64,000 nt of DNA from Streptomyces longispororuber (GTDB lineage: Bacteria > Actinomycetota > Actinomycetes > Streptomycetales > Streptomycetaceae). A program made the position numbers and the translations under genes. Shown piece by piece: positions 8,777 through 17,413 of this stretch. The stretch spans positions 17,424-81,423 of the forward strand of contig NZ_BNBT01000019.1 of the NCBI RefSeq assembly GCF_014656095.1. Direction: 5' to 3'. The notes beneath the pieces were generated by a model. That model did not search any database, was not told the DNA's origin, and saw nothing but the letters and a program-made list of their open reading frames with translations. Every line of letters starts with the position of its first letter. The first letter of the stretch is position 1.

Positions 8777-10684
8777 ATGCCACCACACCGCGGCACATCC
8801 GACATGCTGCATCAGGTTCTTGACGGCTCGTCCGAGGCCTTCGCCCTCCTGCACCGCCCCGAGACCGTCGGCCGAGGAACCCTGGAAGTGCTGCTGACCG
8901 ACGCCACGCAATGCACTTCGCTGGCCGACCTTCCCGTACCGGCCCATGGCCCCGATGGCGGCCATGAACTGCTGGCCCTCATTCCTTACCGTCAGATCGC
9001 CGAGCGTGGTTTCGCTGTCCACGACGACGGTGAGCCGCTGATGGTCCATCGCGTGCGCGCCCAGCAGGCGCTCCCGCTCGATCAGGCGCTGTCGCGGCTC
9101 CCCCATACCCCCGTAAAAGTGGACCATGCCGGGTTCAATGTGTCCGACAGCGATTACGCGGACATCGTGCGCCGCGTCATCGCCGACGAGATCGGTACCG
9201 GCGAGGGGGCCAACTTTGTCATCAAGCGATCCTTCACCGCACATTTGCCTGGTTTCTCCGTGAGCACGGCACTGGCCTTCTTCCGAAGGCTGCTCGAACG
9301 CGAAGCCGGGGCGTACTGGACGTTTCTGATACACACGGGTGATCGCACCTTCGTAGGCGCCACACCGGAGCGCCACCTCAGCGTCCGTGACGGTACGGCG
9401 GTGATGAACCCCATCAGCGGCACCTACCGGTATCCGGCGAACGGTCCCACTCTGCAGGGGCTGTTGGCCTTCCTTTCCGACCGTAAGGAGGCCGACGAGC
9501 TGTATATGGTCCTGGATGAGGAGTTGAAGATGATGGCCCGGATCTGCCCGTCGGGCGGCCGGGTGGTGGGCCCGCACCTCAAGGAGATGGCACGGCTGGC
9601 GCACACTGAATACCTCATCGAGGGCCGCACCGACCGCGATGTCCGTGACATCCTGCGCGAGACCCTGTTCGCTCCGACCGTGACCGGCTCCCCGCTGGAG
9701 AACGCCGCCAAGGTGATCAGCCGCCACGAGCCGACCGGACGCGGTTACTACAGCGGTGTGGCCGCGCTGATCGGCCGGGACGTCTCCGGTGCCCAGGTCC
9801 TCGACTCCGCCATCCTGATCCGGACCGCGGACATCTCGGCCGCGGGCCTGCTGAGGATCGGTGTCGGAGCAACACTGGTGCGCCACTCCAATCCGGACTC
9901 CGAAGTCCGCGAAACCCATGCCAAGGCTGCGGGACTGCTGGCCGCGCTCAGGGAAGGCCCCCACACCCGGTTCGCCGACCACCCGGACGTACGCACAGCA
10001 CTCGGCCGGCGCAACGACGGCATCGCCGACTTCTGGCAGCGGGAACCGGATGGACGCGCGCACGGTGTCGATGAACTCGCCGCACGCAGGGTCCTGGTCA
10101 TCGACGCCGAGGACACCTTCACGGCGATGATTGCCCAACAACTGCGCGCCATGGGGCCCGAGGTGATCGTACGGCGATTCGACGAGGACCATGACCTGCG
10201 GGCCCACGACCTCGTCGTCATGGGCCCGGGGCCCGGTGACCCTTGCGACGCCCGGCACCCGAAGGTCGCGTATCTGCGGGCTCTCGCCTCCCAGTTGTTG
10301 GACGAACGACAACCCTTTCTGGCGGTGTGTCTCAGCCATCAGGTACTCAGCTCATTGCTGGGCCTCGCTGTGGTCCGCCGTCCGGTTCCCCACCAAGGCG
10401 TACAGCGCGAGATCTCCTTGTTCGGCCGTACCGAGCGGGTGGGGTTCTACAACGCCTTCGCGGCCCGAAGCGATCTTGACTGGTTCCAGCACCCGGCCGC
10501 CGGAACCGTCGAGGTGAGCCGCGACCCGAAGTCCGGTGAGATTCACGCGCTACGTGGTAGCCGTTTCGCCTCCGTACAGTTCCACGCCGAGTCGGTGCTC
10601 ACCCGGGACGGCCCTCGCATCATCCGCGATCTGCTGACCGGGGTGGTGCGGTCGTCCATGCGGCAGCGGTTCGGTGGGACCTGA
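8777..10684 (+). CDS. phzE: PhzE-like 2-amino-2-desoxyisochorismate (ADIC) synthase
   Basis: A 635-residue fusion of an anthranilate-synthase-type chorismate-binding domain (about 100-400; KRSF, GATPERHLS, MNPISGTYRYP, LRIGVGATLVRHSNPDSEVRET) and a class I glutamine amidotransferase domain (about 440-630; nucleophile Cys518 in AVCLSHQ, FHAES with the catalytic His-Glu). This order and length match PhzE, which aminates chorismate to ADIC without releasing pyruvate. The GATase loop has CLSHQ instead of the CLGHQ of standard anthranilate synthases, as PhzE-type proteins do. It is last in the operon, facing the convergent PucR gene across a hairpin. A fused anthranilate synthase is the alternative, less likely beside phzD. 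Confidence 0.9.
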   Translation: MPPHRGTSDMLHQVLDGSSEAFALLHRPETVGRGTLEVLLTDATQCTSLADLPVPAHGPDGGHELLALIPYRQIAERGFAVHDDGEPLMVHRVRAQQALPLDQALSRLPHTPVKVDHAGFNVSDSDYADIVRRVIADEIGTGEGANFVIKRSFTAHLPGFSVSTALAFFRRLLEREAGAYWTFLIHTGDRTFVGATPERHLSVRDGTAVMNPISGTYRYPANGPTLQGLLAFLSDRKEADELYMVLDEELKMMARICPSGGRVVGPHLKEMARLAHTEYLIEGRTDRDVRDILRETLFAPTVTGSPLENAAKVISRHEPTGRGYYSGVAALIGRDVSGAQVLDSAILIRTADISAAGLLRIGVGATLVRHSNPDSEVRETHAKAAGLLAALREGPHTRFADHPDVRTALGRRNDGIADFWQREPDGRAHGVDELAARRVLVIDAEDTFTAMIAQQLRAMGPEVIVRRFDEDHDLRAHDLVVMGPGPGDPCDARHPKVAYLRALASQLLDERQPFLAVCLSHQVLSSLLGLAVVRRPVPHQGVQREISLFGRTERVGFYNAFAARSDLDWFQHPAAGTVEVSRDPKSGEIHALRGSRFASVQFHAESVLTRDGPRIIRDLLTGVVRSSMRQRFGGT

Positions 10685-10862
10685 CAGCGACCCGCGCGGA
10701 CCGTGCAGTCGCCACACGGCTTCCTTCGCGACGAGGTCGTGGACCGCTTCTCCGAGGTCGAGAGGCCGAGGGTGCGGTTTCTGTGTCCGAACTCTTGAAC
10801 AAACTCCGGGGTACGTCGTCGCCGGCGGGCCGTGGAGCGGCGCTGGAAGCGAGAACACCCCG

Positions 10863-10904
10863 ACCTGTGCGGCGTGTCCTGCGGCCGGGACACGCCTCAC
10901 AGGT
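10863..10904. terminator. bidirectional hairpin between phzE-like and PucR-type genes
   Basis: Arms ACCTGTGCGGCGTGTCC and GGACACGCCTCACAGGT (17 bp, one mismatch) flank an 8-base loop. It lies between convergent genes and contains the stop codon of the PucR-type gene (10897-10899). Confidence 0.65.
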
Positions 10905-12891
10905 CTCCGTCGGACTGCGACGCGGTGCGTCCCTGCGTGCGCAGGGCACTGCGGCTCTGCTGAAGCCTGAGCGCCAGCTGCAGCTCCAGCGCCTGCTGCG
11001 GCTTCTGCCATTCCGGGCCGAGGAGTTCAGTGATGCGTTCCAGGCGCCGGGAAACCGTATTGGGGTGCACGTGAAGCACGTCTGCGGCGTGGGTAGGACT
11101 GCGGTCCGCTTCGAAGTATGCCTGCAGTGTCCGGGCGAGCCCGGTGAGGCGCTCGCTGTCGTAAGCCAGCACGGGCCCGAGGATGGAGTCGATGAAGCCG
11201 TCGATGTCCCGGTCGTCGGAGAGCAGCAGGCCAAGGAAGCCGAGGTCGTCGAGAGCGGCCGTCGCCCCGTTGCCCTGCAACAAGGTGACAACGTCCAGGC
11301 AGCGCATCGCCTCCCGGTATACGCGTCCGGCATCGGCCGCGCCACGTGTTGGCCCGGCGGCGGCCACTGTCACCGGGTTACTGAGGAGCGATGACAGCTC
11401 GGCCGAGACTCGCTTGGCCGCATCCGACGCGTCATTGCCGGACAACAGGAGCACGACACAACCGGAAAGCACTCCCTTGAGTCCGTTCAGGCGATGCGCG
11501 TACGAAGCGGCCCAGACCCCGGCCCTGCCCTGCTCTCCGCCCACAGGACGCGCTACCACCACGACGTGTGGTTCAGCCAGATCGATACTCAAACGCGCCG
11601 CCCGGTCCACGAGGTGGCGCTGCGAATGGCTCGGCGGATCCGCCAGCAGGTCATCGAGCAGTTCGTCTCGCACGGGGCCTCCGACAACGACCGCGCGCCG
11701 CTGCAGCAGCATGGTGATCGTGAGGCACTGTGCGACAAGCTGCAGTAACTGCTCGTCCTCCGGCGTCAGCGCCCCATGCGGATGCACAAACAGCGACCCC
11801 AGGTTCTCTCCACTGGCCTGAAGCGGAGCGATCCGGACCCCGTTCTCCGCTGCCACTGGACAGTTGCCTGCTTGGGCATCCAGCAGAGCCCTGGCGACAC
11901 TCCGTTCATCCAGGTCCGGTATGTCGCCCGTTGCGGTGATGGTTTGACCCGAGGTGTCCCGGACGACGAGAACGCTGTCCAGAGCGTCACTGGCAGCCAC
12001 GGTGACGGCGGACACGTCTCCACTGCCGAGCACCAGCCCGATCAGCCGCCGTTCCGCCTCGAGCAGGCCTCGCATCCGCGCCACTTGCAGCCGGGCTTGA
12101 TGGGCGTCGTCTTCCAAGTCGTCGACATCCGCACGTGCCTGATCAAGTACCCAGGACTTGTCGATGGCGACAGCCGCCAAGTCGGCCAAAATGCGCAGGA
12201 GGCCGGCCTCGTGGGGGGAGAAGTGGCGCACGGCGCGGTCGGAGCCGTACAGGCCACCGAAGGGTGTACCGCCGCGATGCAGCGGTACGGCCAGTATGGC
12301 GCGCTGCCCCTCGCCTCGCACCACATCGTCCATGCGCTTGGTGTGTTGAATGCGCCCGTCCCTGAGGTAATCCGGGGTCCAGAACGCGGCATTGCGTTTG
12401 AGTGCGTGACCGAAGCCGTAGCCGGGCTCAACCTGGAGCCCGATATGCAAGTCGGCAGTCTCTCCTTCGGACATCCGGATGTGCCATCCGCCCCCGTTCT
12501 CGTCCTGAAGGGCGATGTACGTCATGTCGAAGCCCAGCAGCCGACGGGCCTGGCGGATGATCACGCGCAGCAGGCTGTCGAGGTCATGCGGGTAGGTCAA
12601 GTCACGTGCCGTGTCGATGAGAGCCGCCATATCCGCCTCCCGCTTCTGTCGCTGGCTGAACAGTGCCAAAACCTCCAGACCTAACTGAGAGGCCCGTTCC
12701 AAATACGCCGACTGCTCGGGATTTGGTGAGGCGTCAAGGGCCGCGTGCAGGAGGTTCTCGATCTCGTCGGCAGGCGCTTCATGCGCCAACAGCTCAAGGA
12801 TTGACAAGGCGTAGGTATGCAGTGACGCCGCATCAGACACGAGGGCACCTTCCCCCAGTAGGTTTCCCAGCATTCGAAAGGCAATGCGCAT
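10897..12891 (-). CDS. PucR/CdaR-type transcription regulator with GAF domain
   Basis: A 664-residue regulator. A helical N-terminus is followed by a GAF-like sensor region (about 90-245; RLLGFDMTYIALQDENGGGW, ILAVPLHRGGTPFGGLYG), a coiled linker and a C-terminal PucR helix-turn-helix (ADVLHVHPNTVSRRLERITELLG, near 610-632). GAF/PucR proteins of this type often control aromatic catabolism from a divergent gene. Here the divergent neighbour is the flavin hydroxylase, its most likely target; phzE is convergent. It contains two rare TTA codons (11746-11748 and 12682-12684), suggesting bldA control. The start could also be the internal ATG at MLGNLLGE. The ligand is unknown. Confidence 0.88.
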   Translation of the reverse strand: MRIAFRMLGNLLGEGALVSDAASLHTYALSILELLAHEAPADEIENLLHAALDASPNPEQSAYLERASQLGLEVLALFSQRQKREADMAALIDTARDLTYPHDLDSLLRVIIRQARRLLGFDMTYIALQDENGGGWHIRMSEGETADLHIGLQVEPGYGFGHALKRNAAFWTPDYLRDGRIQHTKRMDDVVRGEGQRAILAVPLHRGGTPFGGLYGSDRAVRHFSPHEAGLLRILADLAAVAIDKSWVLDQARADVDDLEDDAHQARLQVARMRGLLEAERRLIGLVLGSGDVSAVTVAASDALDSVLVVRDTSGQTITATGDIPDLDERSVARALLDAQAGNCPVAAENGVRIAPLQASGENLGSLFVHPHGALTPEDEQLLQLVAQCLTITMLLQRRAVVVGGPVRDELLDDLLADPPSHSQRHLVDRAARLSIDLAEPHVVVVARPVGGEQGRAGVWAASYAHRLNGLKGVLSGCVVLLLSGNDASDAAKRVSAELSSLLSNPVTVAAAGPTRGAADAGRVYREAMRCLDVVTLLQGNGATAALDDLGFLGLLLSDDRDIDGFIDSILGPVLAYDSERLTGLARTLQAYFEADRSPTHAADVLHVHPNTVSRRLERITELLGPEWQKPQQALELQLALRLQQSRSALRTQGRTASQSDGDL

Positions 12892-13227
12892 TGCTGAACC
12901 CGCTGCAGACTAGAGCGATGAAGCCCCGCCCCGTGAGGGCCAGGTCCCGGCTGCACACCCTCTGGACACGTTCTCGGCCACAGGCCCGCACCTGTGGTCG
13001 CCAGAGGCGAGCCGCCGCGAGCCGGCCAGGCGGTCCGGCAAGTGGGTTCTGGGAAGAGAGCGCTCCCGGAAATGTGGGGCGTAGGTGGCGCAGATACAGC
13101 GAGCCGATCTGACCAAGTAAGCATTGTTATGACGAAGTGTCCTGAGTGGCGTTGCCTCGTGCGCACTCCCGTGGCTGGATAGCGGCTCGACACAGGGCGC
13201 GCAGCGAGAAGGGACACCAGGAGCAAG
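12892..13227. promoter_or_regulatory. divergent promoter spacer, PucR gene and flavin hydroxylase gene
   Basis: No gene is seen in these 336 bp. The part nearest the hydroxylase holds an AT-richer stretch around 13110-13140 (AAGCATTGTTATGACGAAG) that may contain a promoter. AGGAG lies five bases before the hydroxylase ATG. No palindromic operator stands out. Confidence 0.4.
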
Positions 13228-14427
13228 ATGGCTCGGATACTCATCGCAGGCGGCGGTATCGGCGGACTCGCCACCGCAGTGTCCCTCGTCCGTCGCGGGC
13301 ACCACGCCGTCGTGCTTGAGCGCCGCAGTAGTTTCGCTGAGATCGGTGCGGGCATCCAGCTGGGACCGAATGCCTTCCACGCATTGGACCTGCTGGGCGT
13401 CGGGAAGCAAGTACGAGCACGCGCCGTGTTCATCGACGAACTGCGCTTCATGGATGGCACAACCAATGAGCGAATAGCCGTCATGCCGCTCACCAGTGCC
13501 TACCGTGAACGATTCGGCAACCCTTACGCCGTGGTGCATCGAGGGGATGTGTATCAGCCGCTGCTCGCCGCTTGCCAGGCTGCCGACACCCTGGAACTGA
13601 TCGGTGGCGCCACCGTAGACCGATATGCACAGGACGCCGACAGCATCACCGTGGACACGGCGGACGGTCGGCAATTCACGGGAGATGTCCTCGTGGGGGC
13701 CGATGGCATCCGCTCGGCCGTACGCCGCCAGGCGCTCGCGGACGGCGAACCCCGCGTCTCCGGGCACACCATCTACCGGTCCGTGATTCCGATCGAGAAA
13801 GTACCGGAGGAACTGCGCTGGAACGCTGTGACCCTGTGGGCTGGCCCACAATGGCACTTCGTCCACTACATCATCGCCGGCGGCGAGTACCTGAACCTCG
13901 CAGCGACCCGGGACGACGGCGCCCGTGAGGCGGTGGCGGGCCGCCCGGTCGAGCGGGCACACGTCCTCGACCGCTTCCCGGGACTTTGCCCAACAGCCCG
14001 ACGCCTCCTCGAACTCGGTGAGAGTTGGCGTGAGTGGGTTCTGTGCGACCGGGATCCTGTTGACGACTGGGTCGACGGCCGCGTTGTCCTCATGGGCGAC
14101 GCCGCCCACCCGATGTTGCAGTACGCGGCCCAAGGCGCCTGCCAGGCACTGGAAGACGCGGTCGTCCTTGGGGACCTGCTCGATGGTGGCGGCGGTGCCG
14201 ACTTGGTCCGGCAGCTGAGGACGTTCAATGCCGAGCGGCGTGAGCGCGCCGGCCGGACGCAGTTGCTCGCTCGCGAGATGGGCGCCCAGCTGTACCATCC
14301 GGCGGGCGACGCGGCCAAGGCACGCAACGCGATGCTGCGATCGCTGTCGGTCAAGGATATGTACGACAAGGTGTCGTGGCTGCACGGTGCCCGCGACTTC
14401 ACTCAGCCCGGCACCGGTAACAACTGA
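13228..14427 (+). CDS. FAD-dependent aromatic hydroxylase, 3-hydroxybenzoate 6-monooxygenase-like
   Basis: A 399-residue group A flavoprotein monooxygenase. GGGIGG (8-13) binds the FAD ADP moiety, the DG motif is in DVLVGADGIRSAVRR, and GDAAHPMLQYAAQGACQALEDA (Gly290-Asp291) is the GD motif; this last segment is very typical of 3-hydroxybenzoate 6-hydroxylases and salicylate hydroxylases. Such enzymes hydroxylate para to an existing phenol. On 3-hydroxyanthranilate this would give 2-amino-3,6-dihydroxybenzoate; that substrate is inferred from context. AGGAG precedes the ATG. It is divergent from the PucR regulator and convergent with the SARP gene. A separate gentisate catabolic role is the alternative, but no gentisate dioxygenase gene is in the window. 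Confidence 0.9.
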   Translation: MARILIAGGGIGGLATAVSLVRRGHHAVVLERRSSFAEIGAGIQLGPNAFHALDLLGVGKQVRARAVFIDELRFMDGTTNERIAVMPLTSAYRERFGNPYAVVHRGDVYQPLLAACQAADTLELIGGATVDRYAQDADSITVDTADGRQFTGDVLVGADGIRSAVRRQALADGEPRVSGHTIYRSVIPIEKVPEELRWNAVTLWAGPQWHFVHYIIAGGEYLNLAATRDDGAREAVAGRPVERAHVLDRFPGLCPTARRLLELGESWREWVLCDRDPVDDWVDGRVVLMGDAAHPMLQYAAQGACQALEDAVVLGDLLDGGGGADLVRQLRTFNAERRERAGRTQLLAREMGAQLYHPAGDAAKARNAMLRSLSVKDMYDKVSWLHGARDFTQPGTGNN

Positions 14428-14492
14428 CCGGCCGGGGACTCGGCCGTCCGAGACTGTGGTTGCGCGCCCGGCGTGTCCCCAGCCCTGCGCGG

Positions 14493-15299
14493 TCAACCGA
14501 CCGCCAGGAGCGGGTGACGGAGCTCGTCGGCGGCCACCGCGATCCGGCGTCCGAGCCGACGCAGTGGGAGAGACATCTCCGTGCCGCATTCACGCAGAGC
14601 CGCATCCAGACGTTCGTAGGCTTGGAGTGCGTCGGCCAGTCGGCCACAACGCACCAAAGCCCGGATGTAGTGCCGGTACAACCCTTGGTGGGAAGGATAC
14701 CGGGTGGCAAGGTCGCTCAGCTCGGCGAGCCGTTCACGATGCCGGCCCAGTTGCAACTCGATCCCCGCCCACTGCTCCAAGGCATCCGCCCTGGCTCGCT
14801 GGAGCCGTGCGACATGGGACCGAAGCCCCACACCGTGCGGCAGTCCTGCCAGCACCTCCCCCTGCCACACAGACAGTGCGGCGTGCAGCCGCTCTGCGGC
14901 CTGACCGGCTTCCCCGGTGGCCATCGCTCGGTATCCCGCACCGAGGTCACGCTCGAAGCGACGAGCGTCAAGGTCCCACCCTCTGCTGTCCAGCCTGTAG
15001 CCGCCCGGGGCGGAGATCAGCAGGTCTCCACCGCTCGCTTCGCGCCCACGTACGCCCTCCCCCTCCCGCAACATCGCCATCAGCAGCTCCCGGATGAAGG
15101 CGACGTAGGTCACGACCTGGGAATCGGCCTTCGGCAAAGGCCCTTTCGGCCACAGCTCCTGAGCGATGAGACATGTAGGCACGACCTGGTCGGCGTTGAG
15201 AGCGAGCAGGGCCAGCACCCGGCACACTTCCTGGTCCGCCGGAACGGTGCACTTCTCCCCCGCCATGACGCAAAGACGCCCGAGAACCTTGATCTCCAT
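14493..15299 (-). CDS. SARP-family (BTAD) pathway activator
   Basis: A 268-residue Streptomyces antibiotic regulatory protein: an N-terminal winged-helix OmpR-like DNA-binding region (MEIKVLGRLCVMAGEKCTVPADQEVCRVLALLAL...VTYVAFIRELL) and a C-terminal bacterial transcriptional activation domain (RFERDLGAGYRAMATGEAGQAAERLHAALSVWQGEVLAGL through YRHYIRALVRCGRLADALQAYERL). Size and layout match cluster-situated activators such as the ActII-ORF4 type. The chosen ATG follows a GGTGGAG/GGGGG ribosome site; a longer reading lacks similarity. SARPs bind heptamer direct repeats near -35 of pathway promoters, so the operon promoter near 5840 is a candidate target. Confidence 0.92.
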   Translation of the reverse strand: MEIKVLGRLCVMAGEKCTVPADQEVCRVLALLALNADQVVPTCLIAQELWPKGPLPKADSQVVTYVAFIRELLMAMLREGEGVRGREASGGDLLISAPGGYRLDSRGWDLDARRFERDLGAGYRAMATGEAGQAAERLHAALSVWQGEVLAGLPHGVGLRSHVARLQRARADALEQWAGIELQLGRHRERLAELSDLATRYPSHQGLYRHYIRALVRCGRLADALQAYERLDAALRECGTEMSLPLRRLGRRIAVAADELRHPLLAVG

Positions 15300-15349
15300 A
15301 ACCCCCCGCTCCACCCATGCAAAAGTCATGCAGTCAAACCCGTTACAAA

Positions 15350-15378
15350 ATGCTATCACCGAATGCATCAATTTGCAA
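15350..15378 (-). promoter_or_regulatory. candidate sigma-70-type promoter of the SARP gene
   Basis: Read on the minus strand: TTGCAA (15373-15378), exactly 17 bases, then TAGCAT (15350-15355), with the SARP ATG about 50 bases downstream. The region is unusually AT-rich. Assignment is by consensus only. Confidence 0.5.
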
Positions 15379-16266
15379 TTGCGCACATTGCGTCAGGTGA
15401 GCCCGATGGCGGGCACCGTGGGACTGTCTCGGCACCCCGCGGCCACTGCGCCTGGAAAGCCCTCGGGGGCATGCGAGACCCCGGGCCGGGAGACGTCCGG
15501 CTTCATGAGCACGCCCCGAACTGGGACAGTCGTCAGCAAGTGGTGGTACGGGGCGAGCATCTCCTGCTGCACGCCCAAACCCCGCCGCAGAAACGGAACT
15601 TGGTTTCGGAAGACCCACGCACGCCCACCGCAATCCGGACCCAGCCGGCAGAGCCGCCACGCAGCCGCGGCCTCACGCCCCCGCGTGCCGGAGCCAGTCC
15701 CTGCGTGGAGGGCTCTGCCGCCCATCGATCACACGCGGCGCCAGTGCCTTTGCTGAAGCGGCCCTCATCTCGGCAGCGAATACGCCACGATGACATACAT
15801 TCAAGCCTTCTCAGTACAGCCAACATGACATGGCACTTACAAATCTCAACAACTGATGAACATTCCCCTCCCCGCCTTGCGTCGGCCGACACCACGCCCA
15901 CGAGCACCGCGTGACAACGCCCCCGCCGCCTCCGGCTCCCCTCCTGTGCTCAAGTGCCGGGCGCTCAGTAGCTTGAGATGCATCGCCGATTGGTTCTTGC
16001 CGCGCTCGGCCGGGATGGGGTCCCGTCAGTTGCTCGCTGTGGAGGCGCGGACGCTGACGGAGTCGATCGCGCACCGCGGCCAGTCCGGGCCAGTCGACAT
16101 GAGTCCGGTTGCCGCCGACCGCGGCCGCCTCAGATTGGGTTCTGGTGCGACACCGCTACGGTCACCGGCAGGCGAGTAGGGCGACTTCCTGAGAGGAGCG
16201 ACTACCGCTGCACCGGTATACCCTCGCCCTTCGCCCTGAGCCGTCGTCGATCATTGTCCCTGCAGG
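15379..16266. other. long spacer without a recognisable gene, edge of the island
   Basis: About 890 bp. Several short open frames exist on both strands, but none has convincing codon bias, a ribosome site or a known domain. Stretches near 15780-15850 are AT-rich for this genome. I see no tRNA or attachment-site repeat. Base composition changes to backbone-like GC after it. Confidence 0.5.
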
Positions 16267-17232
16267 TCAGCGCACCCTCCCCCGCGCCTTCAGCGGCACC
16301 GGCGGCAGCTCCGGCGCGGGCAGCGGGCCCCCGTCGTACCCCTTCACCTCACCGAACCGCGTACCCGTCATCCAGTCCGTCCGGGCCTGCTCGATGTCCT
16401 GCTGGCTGCGCCCGATGAAGTTCCACCACATGACCAGCTCCTCCTCGAACGGCTCGCCGCCCAGGAGCATGAGGCCCGCGTCCGAGGCGGCGCGCAGCGG
16501 GAGTTCGGTCCGGCCGCAGCCCAGGTAGAGCATGGAGCCGGGGAGCACCGGCACGCCGTCCACGTGGGCCTCGCCGGACATGGACAGGACGGCGTACTCG
16601 AAGTCGGGTTCGAGCGGGAGGCGGACGTCCGCGCCCTGCGCGAGGGCCAGGTCGGCGCCGACGATCGGCGTATACGTCGTGCCGGGCGAGGCGGCGCCGT
16701 CGAGGGCGCCCAGGAGCAGCGTGGCGCTCAGGCCCGGGGCGGTGACGACCGGCAGGTCGGCGTGGTGCTCGAAGTGCGGCTCGGTGTGCCGGTGGGCGTC
16801 GGGCAGCGCCACCCACAACTGCGCCCCGTGCAGGAACCGGGCGTGCGCCTTCGGGCTCTCCTCGGAGTGGGAGATGGCCCGGCCCGAGGTCATCAGGCCC
16901 AGCTCGCGGGGGCGGATCGTCTGGAGGCTGCCCGTGCTGTCGCGGTGCAGCACCTCCCCCTCGTGCAGCCAGCTCACCGTCTGCAGGCCCATGTGCGGGT
17001 GCGGCGGCACCTGCATGCCGGGTTCCTCGGCGATGTCGTCCGGCCCGTAGTGATCGACGAAGCACCAGGCGCCGACCATGCGGCGGCCCAGGTTCGGCAG
17101 CAGCCGGCGCACCTCGGTGGCCTCGCCCAGCTTCACGCTCCTGGGGCTGAGGAGTTCCCGCACGGGCTCCGCGACGACGAACCCACGGCCGCCGCACGGG
17201 GACGGCACCGCCTCACGATCAAGATTGCTCAT
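16267..17232 (-). CDS. pirin-family bicupin protein
   Basis: A 321-residue pirin (bicupin). The first cupin shows DHYGPDD, PHPHMGLQTVSWLHEGEVLHRDSTGS (metal-binding histidines of HPHMG) and the GRAISHSEESP segment; the second cupin carries LEPDFEYAVLSMSGEAHVDG. Bacterial pirins are non-haem metal cupins reported as quercetin-2,3-dioxygenases or as regulators of metabolic enzymes. Function here is open. Start MSNLDREAV. It is divergent from the TPR gene, which has a sigma-R-type promoter. First gene of the high-GC backbone. Confidence 0.9.
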   Translation of the reverse strand: MSNLDREAVPSPCGGRGFVVAEPVRELLSPRSVKLGEATEVRRLLPNLGRRMVGAWCFVDHYGPDDIAEEPGMQVPPHPHMGLQTVSWLHEGEVLHRDSTGSLQTIRPRELGLMTSGRAISHSEESPKAHARFLHGAQLWVALPDAHRHTEPHFEHHADLPVVTAPGLSATLLLGALDGAASPGTTYTPIVGADLALAQGADVRLPLEPDFEYAVLSMSGEAHVDGVPVLPGSMLYLGCGRTELPLRAASDAGLMLLGGEPFEEELVMWWNFIGRSQQDIEQARTDWMTGTRFGEVKGYDGGPLPAPELPPVPLKARGRVR

Positions 17233-17366
17233 GCCGCACAACCTAGCCCCGGCGGGGCTTCGCGTCAGCATCCGCCCGCCCACCGCCGCCGTCCGTCCGG
17301 CCCCGGGGCGTCCCGGGGCGTCCCGCCGGTGAGCGGCGGCCGAGCGACACCACGGCCGTACGTAGT

Positions 17367-17392
17367 GGAATATTCAACAACAGCGGTCCGTT
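17367..17392 (+). promoter_or_regulatory. sigma-R-type promoter of the TPR gene
   Basis: GGAAT (17367-17371) and GTT (17390-17392) are separated by exactly 18 bp, the sigma-R (SigR) consensus. The predicted start of transcription near 17400 is just before AAGGAGG (17402-17408). Confidence 0.8.
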
Positions 17393-17413
17393 GGAGGCGG
17401 CAAGGAGGCAGCA

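Noticed and set aside
6063..10684. Complete phenazine biosynthesis operon
   Set aside because: The PhzC/D/E-like genes are present, but phzF, phzA/B and phzG are absent in the window, and an EntA-like SDR is present instead. 3-Hydroxyanthranilate is a better fit.
15393..15725. Possible small gene (110 codons, minus strand) in the island-edge spacer
   Set aside because: GC at third positions looks only moderate, no ribosome site is seen and no similarity is recognised.
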